Shown here one piece after another: positions 1 to 5,759 of a DNA stretch of 8,256 bases (within the stretch, counting starts at the first letter, position 1; each line of letters begins with the position of its first letter). Both the position numbers and the translations under genes were made by a program. The stretch comes from Chloroflexota bacterium (lineage in GTDB: Bacteria > Chloroflexota > Anaerolineae > B4-G1). Location of the stretch: assembly GCA_003648085.1 (NCBI GenBank), contig QMOC01000083.1:1-8256 (forward strand). The letters run 5' to 3'. Under the pieces are notes generated by a model. That model saw nothing but the letters and a program-made list of their open reading frames with translations, searched no databases and had not been told where the DNA came from.

Positions 1-458
1 CTTCCACACCTACTCTCACCCCCACATTAACGCCGCGTCCCGTCCTCCCCACCGCGCCGCCGCTCCCGTCACCCGCGACGCTGTCCCCTCTATCCGTTCA
101 CGGCAACGTGCGCTGGATAGACGTAGACCTGACCCACCAGACCCTCACTGCCTACGAGGGGCAGACAGTGGTGCGCACGACGCTCGTCTCCACGGGACTG
201 CCACGCACGCCCACGCCCGTCGGCCTGTACCGCATCTGGATCAAACTGCGCTACGACGATATGAGCGGCCCTGGCTACTATCTACCCAACGTTCCCTATG
301 TGATGTACTTCTATCGGAGTTACAGCCTGCACGGCACCTACTGGCACTCGAACTTCGGCCACCCGATGAGCCACGGCTGCGTCAACCTGCCCACCTCGGA
401 GGCGGAATGGCTCTTCAACTGGGCTGAGGTAGGAACGCTGGTCAACATCCACTACTGA
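1..458 (+). CDS. L,D-transpeptidase (YkuD domain), 3' part only
   Basis: This is the C-terminal part of a YkuD-type L,D-transpeptidase, which cross-links peptidoglycan stem peptides (3-3 links) or attaches proteins to them outside the cytoplasmic membrane. The frame is open from base 3, so the gene enters from the left and the GTG at 108 is not a convincing start. Codons from 3 to about 100 encode a Thr/Pro-rich linker, typical of an extracellular spacer, and the catalytic domain follows. The hallmark is HGT (His codon at 330) followed by SHGCVNL with the catalytic Cys codon at 378-380; Gly, Ser and His of the motif are all present. The domain then runs to a natural TGA at 456-458, close to the usual end of the family. 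It converges on the protease gene across a 166-bp spacer. The signal peptide or anchor and any N-terminal domains lie outside the window. Family assignment is firm; the cellular substrate is unknown. Confidence 0.9.
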   Translation, partial: STPTLTPTLTPRPVLPTAPPLPSPATLSPLSVHGNVRWIDVDLTHQTLTAYEGQTVVRTTLVSTGLPRTPTPVGLYRIWIKLRYDDMSGPGYYLPNVPYVMYFYRSYSLHGTYWHSNFGHPMSHGCVNLPTSEAEWLFNWAEVGTLVNIHY

Positions 459-504
459 GCGCCTGCCTGCCCCGGCCTGAAATCGAACTGCTCAGCCTGG
501 TTTC

Positions 505-583
505 CGGTGCAAAACTCGACGGAGGCCCCAATTTATCGGGGTTTTCCCGGCTGAAGCCGGGCCTCCAACCCCCTTTTGCACCG
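505..583 (+). repeat. Nested palindromic repeat element, intact copy
   Basis: This is a roughly 79-bp element with perfect 10-bp outer inverted repeats, CGGTGCAAAA at 505-514 and TTTTGCACCG at 574-583. Inside lie an 8-bp pair, GGAGGCCC (521-528) with GGGCCTCC (559-566), and a tight hairpin at 546-561, CCCGGC-TGAA-GCCGGG. The first 47 bp (505-551) match 2642-2688 on the other strand at 42 of 47 positions without gaps. It sits between two convergent genes. It could be a REP- or MITE-like non-coding element that also works as a two-way transcription stop, but there is no T-run directly after the hairpin. It has no coding capacity. Confidence 0.75.
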
Positions 584-591
584 AGAACTAG

Positions 592-616
592 CCTGGGGTT
601 TTCAACCAACCCCGGC
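592..616. terminator. Stem-loop between convergent genes, possible terminator
   Basis: GGGGTT (595-600) pairs with AACCCC (608-613) around a 7-nt loop, and the stem extends by two more pairs at 593-594 and 614-615, one of them G-T. It lies just beyond the stop of the minus-strand protease gene (625). No T-run follows on either strand, so a classical Rho-independent terminator is not shown. Position and structure make an mRNA 3'-end role plausible. Confidence 0.35.
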
Positions 617-624
617 CGAGGCTC

Positions 625-2616
625 TCACTGAGGGATGATCTCATAGTGATAGGAGGCCATCTCCGTCGTCACGGGGGCCAAACCGGAGATGGTGATGACT
701 GCCCGATCCGTGGTGCTATCCAATGGGATAACCCATTCGCCCGTCCGGTCCTCGTTCAGTTCCAGCCGCTGCACCGTCGTCTCAGGGCCAAAGAGGATCA
801 GTTGCACTAGCCAATGTTGCGGCAACACATTGACGTGACGGATGAAGCCGGCCGGCTCCCACCCGTCCTCATCCTCCTCAAAGTCGCCGAAGTAACCAAT
901 CTCAGGGATAGCGATGTCGTCCAGGACGAAGCCGGGGCGGTTGACCGCGTCGTCGGTGATGTACTCGAAGCGGATCAGTACCTCCTGCCCGGTGTACGCG
1001 GAGAGGTCTACCCGTTCCTGAATCCACTCCGCCCGCTCCCCACCACCACTTCTGCCGGTGTAGGCCCAACCGAAGGAATTGCCGTTAGGGTTGGTGCCGG
1101 TGCCGGAGGGAGTGGTGAGTATCTCCCAGGTCTGCCCTCCATCGGTGCTGATCTCCACGTAGGCGTAGTCCCAATCCTCCTCAATGTCGTACCAGGTCCA
1201 GAACTCCAGCGTAGCGTCGCTGACCTCAGATAAATCAAAGGCCCGCGTCAGGTACATATCCGAGTCATCGCCCCGGTTCGACCACCAGACGTAATCGCCA
1301 CTATGGGCGCTGGTATCCATCAGGCCAATCTGAGTGGAGCCGGTGAAGCGAAATACCAACGGCTGCTCGTTGTACACTTCAATGTAATCAGTGCCGTACT
1401 GATGCACGGTACTGCTCTCGGAGACGGGGTAGTCAGATTCGTAGTAGGTGGTCTCGATGTCAAAGGAAGGCGGGTCAATCTCCTCGTAGCCGTAGCGCCC
1501 GTCAGCGATATAGGGGTCGTCTAAGAAGTTGGCAGCGACCCAGTCGGCGAAGAAGTCATCGTGAGTCATCCCGGTTCCTAAATCGGCCAGGACTGCATCC
1601 ACGGCGGCGAGGCCGTTTTCATCGTGGGCCACCAGCGCCTGTGTGGCCTCGGAGCCGAAGCGGTCGAGGAAGTAAGAGGTGAAGAGGTAGCCCGCGCCGT
1701 AGTTGGCCCCAGCAGCACCAGGACCCTCAGGCCAGGAATCGAGTTGCGTGTCCGGCTCCATAGCGAAGGTCCATTCAGAGCCACCGGTGTCGAAGCCGTT
1801 CAAGTACATCGCCAACTCGGAGAAGCCCTCATTCAGCCAAGTCTCCTCGTTGCGATCATTGTACCAGTGGATCATATGCTGGAACTCATGAGCCAGCACG
1901 CCGTTATAGAAGTCACTATTGATGCGTACATTATCCACATTGATGTAGAACATCTCCATCTCGTTGGAATCGTCACGCACAGCGGAGACGAACTCATCGG
2001 CGCTGGAGTAGTAGCCGGCGATGGAGTCTCCCAGACCACGAGCGTGGAGGATGGAGAGATGGGGGTCGTTGTCCACGCCAGGGGTCCACTCGGAGCCGAA
2101 GAAGGCTCGATCGGTGGGGTAGGTGTGCTCCTCGAAAAGATTGGCCGCCGCGATCAGGTCGTCCCGATCGAAGTGCACCCCATCCTCGACCCACATATAG
2201 ACGTGCTCAGTCTTGTACTCCAGGACGGCGTAGATGTCGAATTGCTCATCAGTGTCCACATTGGAGACGTGGAAGAGACGGCGGGTGCCGACGGAGTAAT
2301 CGGGAGAGCCCTCCGGATTGATGGTGCGCGGAGTGTCTGGAGGCAGTCCTTTCAGCCGGATCGCCAGGTCATGCAGGTCGCGCACTGGCACCTCAGTCGT
2401 CTCCAGCAATTTCTCTGTCTCGGCTCCAATATCACCTGCGGGTTCGCGGGTGATGACAGGGGAAGGTTCGGGAGTGGGAGTGTCGAAGACCAACGTGGGT
2501 TGGATGAATTTTTCCCAATCCCAATCACCCCAATTGAAGCCACCACAGCAACAGCAGCAACTTGCCGCTGCCAATAAGGTAGCCACAGCAGCCAACATAG
2601 CAAGTGTCCGATTCAT
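625..2616 (-). CDS. Secreted HExxH zinc metalloprotease with immune-inhibitor-A-like C-terminal region
   Basis: This is an exported protein of 663 residues. Residues 1-19 form a signal peptide (charged start, then an Ala/Leu-rich core). Cys20 to Cys24 is a run of five cysteines, and AAS before Cys20 could be an imperfect lipobox. Residues 25-60 are a Trp- and Pro/Thr-rich linker. The catalytic core carries HEFQH (His243, Glu244, His247) followed by WLNEGFSE, where Glu263 is the likely third zinc ligand. That pattern is gluzincin-like (as in hyicolysin/M30 and M1-type NEG motifs), not the HExxHxxGxxH of true M6. Residues of about 430-580 are a beta-rich module (AHSGDY, WSNRGDD, WTWYDIEEDWDYAYVE, STDGGQTW, DDI) of the kind seen in proteins annotated as immune inhibitor A. 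The ATG is supported by AAGGAG five bases upstream (2622-2627). It probably degrades extracellular protein, but its substrate is unknown. An 81-nt gap with a repeat copy separates it from the upstream gene, so it may be transcribed separately. Confidence 0.85.
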   Translation of the reverse strand: MNRTLAMLAAVATLLAAASCCCCCGGFNWGDWDWEKFIQPTLVFDTPTPEPSPVITREPAGDIGAETEKLLETTEVPVRDLHDLAIRLKGLPPDTPRTINPEGSPDYSVGTRRLFHVSNVDTDEQFDIYAVLEYKTEHVYMWVEDGVHFDRDDLIAAANLFEEHTYPTDRAFFGSEWTPGVDNDPHLSILHARGLGDSIAGYYSSADEFVSAVRDDSNEMEMFYINVDNVRINSDFYNGVLAHEFQHMIHWYNDRNEETWLNEGFSELAMYLNGFDTGGSEWTFAMEPDTQLDSWPEGPGAAGANYGAGYLFTSYFLDRFGSEATQALVAHDENGLAAVDAVLADLGTGMTHDDFFADWVAANFLDDPYIADGRYGYEEIDPPSFDIETTYYESDYPVSESSTVHQYGTDYIEVYNEQPLVFRFTGSTQIGLMDTSAHSGDYVWWSNRGDDSDMYLTRAFDLSEVSDATLEFWTWYDIEEDWDYAYVEISTDGGQTWEILTTPSGTGTNPNGNSFGWAYTGRSGGGERAEWIQERVDLSAYTGQEVLIRFEYITDDAVNRPGFVLDDIAIPEIGYFGDFEEDEDGWEPAGFIRHVNVLPQHWLVQLILFGPETTVQRLELNEDRTGEWVIPLDSTTDRAVITISGLAPVTTEMASYHYEIIPQ

Positions 2617-2621
2617 CGTTT

Positions 2622-2627
2622 CTCCTT
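2622..2627 (-). promoter_or_regulatory. Ribosome binding site of the protease gene
   Basis: AAGGAG on the minus strand lies five bases before the ATG at 2614-2616. It fixes the protease start and lies directly beside the end of the second repeat copy, so repeat structure in the leader could affect ribosome access. Confidence 0.75.
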
Positions 2628-2630
2628 ATG

Positions 2631-2688
2631 AGGGTTGTAGGGCCGGGAAAACCCCGATGAATAGGGGCCTCCGCCGAGTTCTGTACCG
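2631..2688 (-). repeat. Second, shortened copy of the palindromic repeat
   Basis: Read on the minus strand, 2688 to 2642 matches 505-551 at 42 of 47 bases with no gaps. Similarity resumes after a 10-nt gap (the missing bases are TGAAGCCGGG) and continues through about 2631 (CCTACAACCCT against CCTCCAACCCC). The right-hand outer arm is absent: the sequence instead runs into the ribosome binding site of the protease gene. What remains still has a CCCC/GGGG pair around TATTCAT. The copy fills most of the 81-nt gap between the receiver-TadZ-like gene and the protease gene. It is opposite in orientation to the copy at 505-583, so the two bracket the protease gene. Confidence 0.75.
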
Positions 2689-2697
2689 CAAACTACG

Positions 2698-3864
2698 CTA
2701 GCGGTTGAGTGCCTGGGCCAATCCCCGCACGGCCTGCGCCAACGGCGAACTGGGATTATGCAGGGCCAGCGGCGCTCCTTGCGCCAGCGCCCGCGCTTGA
2801 GCCGGATCGAACGGGATGGTCCACATCAGCGGGCGTCCAAGGGCACGCTCGATGGTGCCGGTCGGCAATTGAGCCCCCGGCGTGCACTGATTGAGGATAA
2901 TCTGAAGTTTAGCCGACCACCGCCTGAGCACACGCAGTGTGCCGATGGTCGTCTGAACAGAGGGAGCCTCAGCAGTGACGACCAATCCCACGACTGAGGC
3001 CACCTCCAGGGCCGCCATCGTCATCTCGTTCAGCACCGACGGAGCATCCACGACGGTGGCGACGAACCGCTGTTGCAGGATTTTGAGTATCGTCTGCACC
3101 GCTGTCCGCGACAACCCCGGCCCCACGAGAGGGAAAACCGGCGACGCCAGCACCCGTAATCCGGAGGCATGTTGCAGGAGATGAGCTGCGACGACCTCAG
3201 CGTCGGGAACATTGGTCCCGATCAGGCCCGACCAATTGGGATCAGGGCGGAGGCCTAATTGCAGGGCCACGTGCCCTGACGATGGGCAGAGGTCCACCAG
3301 ACAGACCGCCCCACCCCCCTCAGTCCCCTCTACGGGGGGGACGTTGCTTTCCTCAATCTCCCTTGCAGGGGGGGAGTGACCTCCAATTTGGGCCAGCGCC
3401 GCTGCCAGGTTAACTGCCAGTGTGGTGACGCCGACGCCACCGCGCAGGCTCATCAGCAAGATCGTCCCTGTGAGCACAGGCGCTTTTTGTGCTGCCTTTT
3501 CTGCCAGCAGGTCATTGACCCGTTCCAACAACTCCGCCATCATCACCGGCTTAGCCATATAGTCATCGGCGCCGGCGTCCAAGGCGGCCTGGCGGTCCAC
3601 AGGCTGGCCCCGTGCCGTGAGGATGATGATCGGGATGGAGGCAGTGAGGGGGTTGGCACGCAGTCGGCGGCAGAGGTCGTAACCGCTTATACCGGGCATC
3701 ATCACATCAATGATTGCCAGGTCAGGCGGGTCGGCCAGGGCTTTAGCCAGCCCATCTGCGGCATCAGTGCTCAATATGACCTGGTGTCCCCCCCGCTGTT
3801 CCAGCAGTAACCAGATCATCTCCAAGAGTTCGGTGTCGTCGTCAACAACCAGAATTTTCGCCAT
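2698..3864 (-). CDS. Response-regulator receiver domain fused to a CpaE/TadZ-like ParA-family ATPase
   Basis: This is a 388-residue fusion. Residues 1-122 are a complete CheY-like receiver: acidic pocket DDD at 8-10, phosphoacceptor Asp53 (IIDVMMPG), Thr83 and Lys105 (AKP). Residues of about 132-388 are a ParA/MinD-type domain of the CpaE/TadZ kind, which places Tad (Flp) pilus machinery in the cell. The P-loop at 141-148 reads RGGVGVTT, so both lysines of the deviant Walker A (KGGxGKT) are replaced, by Arg141 and Val146; the later VCLVDL (Asp191) and VVDAP (Asp273) strands are kept. Residues of about 162-186 form a Pro/Gly/Glu-rich insertion absent from the usual fold and encoded by a G/C-tract palindromic segment. 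The gene starts 7 nt after the upstream gene stops, so translation is probably coupled. Other pilus genes are not in the window, so a Tad role is inference. Fusion and families are firm. Confidence 0.85.
   Translation of the reverse strand: MAKILVVDDDTELLEMIWLLLEQRGGHQVILSTDAADGLAKALADPPDLAIIDVMMPGISGYDLCRRLRANPLTASIPIIILTARGQPVDRQAALDAGADDYMAKPVMMAELLERVNDLLAEKAAQKAPVLTGTILLMSLRGGVGVTTLAVNLAAALAQIGGHSPPAREIEESNVPPVEGTEGGGAVCLVDLCPSSGHVALQLGLRPDPNWSGLIGTNVPDAEVVAAHLLQHASGLRVLASPVFPLVGPGLSRTAVQTILKILQQRFVATVVDAPSVLNEMTMAALEVASVVGLVVTAEAPSVQTTIGTLRVLRRWSAKLQIILNQCTPGAQLPTGTIERALGRPLMWTIPFDPAQARALAQGAPLALHNPSSPLAQAVRGLAQALNR
3309..3381 (-). repeat. G/C-tract palindromic segment inserted in frame in the ATPase domain
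   Basis: On the plus strand this stretch has two adjacent hairpin-like units. One is CCCC at 3325-3328 facing GGGGGGG at 3334-3340. The other is CTCCC at 3358-3362 facing GGGAG at 3372-3376. The outer edges, CCACCCCCCT (3311-3320) and GGGGGGGAGTG (3368-3378), are roughly complementary. Its composition of long C and G runs is unlike the surrounding codons. It encodes about 25 residues (near 162-186) placed between the helix after the P-loop and the next beta strand. It is unrelated to the repeat at 505 and 2642. Confidence 0.55.
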
Positions 3865-3871
3865 TGCCGGG

Positions 3872-4396
3872 CTATGCCTCCTCCTCTACCCAGAAGGCCC
3901 CGATGTGATCCTTGTTGACCAGGATAGCGCCGCCGGTGAAAGTAACATCTGAATGCAACGAGGACCTCATCTGACCATCAAGGATGGAGACGAAAGTATC
4001 TGTACCGGTAGTAAGCACGGTGCGTAGATCCAATTTGCCTGAGAGCCGCAGGTAGCCTTCGATCTCGAAGGACGGGACAATAATGAAAACTTTGCGCAGA
4101 TAGGTGCTGAAATAACTGCCGTAGGTATACTCCCGTGGCAACCCATCCTCCTGGCGGGCGACGACGACGGCGGTGATATTATCTTTACGGAGGACAGAAC
4201 TGGTGTGGCTGGCAGTGATGTCCGCAGGACGCTCGATGTTGGAGACGTAGGTGTCCTCAAGTAGAAGAAAAGCCGTGGTGTGATCGTTGAGTTGGTCGGC
4301 CAGTTTCCGACGGCGCACATCCACGCGACCAGATATGCGATAACCACGGGTGAAAAAATCCGCTACCAGCCAGGAAGTGCGCAATTGTTCCGGCAT
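3872..4396 (-). CDS. Unrecognised protein with two copies of one small domain
   Basis: I do not recognise this 174-residue protein. The ATG at 4396 is chosen because AAGGA (4403-4407) lies six bases upstream. A longer frame open to 4444 would overlap deoC and has a low-complexity, Gly/Arg-rich start. The protein has no signal peptide and no membrane segment. Two halves resemble each other: residues of about 18-80 and 114-171 share GY-RISGRVDVR against GYLRLSGKLDLR, a central Thr-x-Phe and Leu-Asp/Glu step, and VLRKDNITAVVV against LVNKDHIGAFWV. The alternating polar and hydrophobic pattern suggests a beta-rich fold, perhaps a tandem small barrel. It sits 25 nt after deoC and 7 nt before the receiver-TadZ-like gene, so a link to that protein is the most natural guess. 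No catalytic residues are evident. Confidence 0.75.
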   Translation of the reverse strand: MPEQLRTSWLVADFFTRGYRISGRVDVRRRKLADQLNDHTTAFLLLEDTYVSNIERPADITASHTSSVLRKDNITAVVVARQEDGLPREYTYGSYFSTYLRKVFIIVPSFEIEGYLRLSGKLDLRTVLTTGTDTFVSILDGQMRSSLHSDVTFTGGAILVNKDHIGAFWVEEEA

Positions 4397-4402
4397 CAGG
4401 GA

Positions 4403-4407
4403 TCCTT
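4403..4407 (-). promoter_or_regulatory. Ribosome binding site that sets the start at 4396
   Basis: AAGGA on the minus strand is six bases before the ATG at 4394-4396. It favours this start over the upstream ATG at 4444, which would lie inside the end of deoC. Confidence 0.6.
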
Positions 4408-4421
4408 TCCCTCTCCCTCCC

Positions 4422-5093
4422 TCAATCGGGAGCCTGCTCCACAATCCGCACGCCGGCGCTGGCTCCGATGCGGTTCGCCCCGGCCTCGATCATTGCCAGC
4501 GCATCGGCGTAACTGCGTATACCGCCGGCGGCCTTCACGCCCATCCGCGGCCCGACCGTCTGACGCATCAGCCGCACATCCTCGGCTGTGGCCCCACCGC
4601 CGGCGAAGCCGGTCGAGGTCTTGACAAAGTCGGCGCCGGCAGCCTGGGCCAGGCGACAGGCGGTAACCTTCTCCGCGTCGTCTAACAGCGCGGTCTCGAT
4701 GATGACCTTGAGCAGCGCGCCGCCCTTGTGACAGACATCCGCCACGGCTGCGATGTCCTCCTGCGCACGCTCGTAATCGCCCGCCTTGAGCGCCCCGACG
4801 TGGATCACCATATCCAACTCACTCGCACCGTCGGCCAGGGCCTGCCGGGCCTCGTAGACTTTAGCCGCTGTGGTCGTCGCGCCCAGCGGGAAGCCGACCA
4901 CGCTGCAGACCGCCACCTCTGCCCCCTGCAATCTCTCGGCGGCCAGCCTCACGTAGACGGGATTGACACACACGGCGGCGAATCCATAGCGACGGGCTTC
5001 GTCGCACAACCGCTCTATCTGCGCCGGTGTGGCCTCTGGCTTGAGCAGTGTGTGATCAATGAAACGAGCGATCTCGTCTTTCTTCAAAACCAT
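4422..5093 (-). CDS. deoC: Deoxyribose-phosphate aldolase
   Basis: This is a class I aldolase of 223 residues that cleaves 2-deoxy-D-ribose 5-phosphate to glyceraldehyde 3-phosphate and acetaldehyde, the last step of deoxynucleoside salvage, in the cytoplasm. The whole TIM-barrel signature is present: DHTLLKP at 13-19, VVGFPLGAT at 65-72, ELDMV with Asp94 in the proton-relay position, KVIIET at 129-134, FVKTSTGF with the Schiff-base Lys158, VKAAGGIR with Lys187, and RIGASAG near 208. The length is typical of the short bacterial and archaeal form. The ATG lies 3 nt after the lepB stop, with AAGGGG about eight bases upstream, so translation is probably coupled to lepB. No other nucleoside-salvage gene (deoA, deoB, cdd) is nearby, so its place in an envelope-type operon is unexplained. 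Confidence 0.95.
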   Translation of the reverse strand: MVLKKDEIARFIDHTLLKPEATPAQIERLCDEARRYGFAAVCVNPVYVRLAAERLQGAEVAVCSVVGFPLGATTTAAKVYEARQALADGASELDMVIHVGALKAGDYERAQEDIAAVADVCHKGGALLKVIIETALLDDAEKVTACRLAQAAGADFVKTSTGFAGGGATAEDVRLMRQTVGPRMGVKAAGGIRSYADALAMIEAGANRIGASAGVRIVEQAPD

Positions 5094-5096
5094 AAC

Positions 5097-5735
5097 CTAA
5101 TCCCCTTGCTCCGCAGGCTCCGGGAAGATGTGGTGTGCCACCAGACCCCACTCCTCCGGCGGCCAATAGCAGAGCCACGCCTTTCCGACGATGTTCTCTT
5201 TGGGGAGCACCCCCCAATTGTGCGAATCGCTGGAGTTACTGCGATTGTCTCCCAGAACGAAGTACTCCCCCTCTCCCAGGTTCCACGAGCCGGAATAGGA
5301 GCCGGGGTGAGCGACGTAGGGCTCATCAAGTAGAACACCGTCCACCCACACCTCCCCGCCCCGAATCTCGACTTGCTCCCCAGGCAACCCCACGATGCGC
5401 TTGATGTAGTCCTCGCTAGGGTGGTTGGGAGGGCGGAAAACGATGACGTCCCCCCGCTCCGGCGGGTGGAGCCAGTAGATCAATTTGCTGACCACCAAGT
5501 ATTGGCCGTCGTGCAGCGTCGGCTCCATGCTGGAACCACGCACTTGAAAACGCCCCGTCACCGTGTTAAGGACCAGAAAGAGCAGGATGGTTAGTAGAAT
5601 GGTCTCCAAGATTTCGCGCAGCAGCGAGCGACCACCGAAAGCCTGGGCGAGTGAGATTTCACCCTTCGGTGGAGGGACGTGCTCTGGCCGCACTTCTCTA
5701 GATTGAGGTTCCTCCAACGCTCTCTTTTCCTCCAA
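5097..5735 (-). CDS. lepB: Signal peptidase I
   Basis: This is a 212-residue type I signal peptidase that removes signal peptides from exported proteins at the outer face of the cytoplasmic membrane. After a charged, Pro-rich cytoplasmic stretch (1-38) comes one membrane segment at about 41-60. The catalytic Ser69 is in GSSMEPTL and the general-base Lys112 in DYIKRIVGLPG. Boxes C-E are visible as RGDVIVF and GDNRSNSSDSHNWG. The start codon at 5735 is TTG. The in-frame TAG at 5754-5756 leaves no ATG or GTG upstream. A second TTG at 5717 has GGAGG 11 bases ahead of it and may be the true start, which would remove six residues. The gene lies 24 nt after the DUF4349-type gene and 3 nt before deoC. 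It could process the secreted protease at the end of the cluster, but LepB acts on most exported proteins. Confidence 0.95.
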   Translation of the reverse strand: MEEKRALEEPQSREVRPEHVPPPKGEISLAQAFGGRSLLREILETILLTILLFLVLNTVTGRFQVRGSSMEPTLHDGQYLVVSKLIYWLHPPERGDVIVFRPPNHPSEDYIKRIVGLPGEQVEIRGGEVWVDGVLLDEPYVAHPGSYSGSWNLGEGEYFVLGDNRSNSSDSHNWGVLPKENIVGKAWLCYWPPEEWGLVAHHIFPEPAEQGD

Positions 5736-5759
5736 GCAAGGATGTATGTGCGCCTACTC

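Noticed and set aside
1..107. Non-coding leader before a GTG start at 108
   Set aside because: The frame is open from base 3 and encodes a Thr/Pro-rich linker of the kind that precedes YkuD domains, so this is coding sequence of a gene cut by the window edge.
505..583. Repeat element taken as a CRISPR unit or a Rho-independent terminator
   Set aside because: There is no regular spacer array, the only other copy is 2 kb away in the opposite orientation, and no T-run follows the hairpin.
1624..2577. Long open frame on the plus strand opposite the protease gene
   Set aside because: It lies wholly antisense to a gene with clear domains, has no recognisable motif or ribosome binding site, and its composition is that of a mirrored GC-rich codon pattern.
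3309..3381. G/C runs taken as a sequencing error causing a false join of two genes
   Set aside because: Both sides belong to one ATPase fold in the same frame, and the added length is a whole number of codons, so a true insertion is simpler; independent reads would settle it.
2698..3864. Reading the ATPase fusion as a chromosome-partition ParA
   Set aside because: There is no ParB gene or parS-like site nearby, the P-loop lysines are missing, and the receiver fusion fits CpaE/TadZ-type proteins better.
4397..4444. N-terminal extension of the duplicated-domain protein to an ATG at 4444
   Set aside because: It would overlap the end of deoC by 23 bp, adds a low-complexity start, and ignores the well-placed AAGGA before the ATG at 4396.
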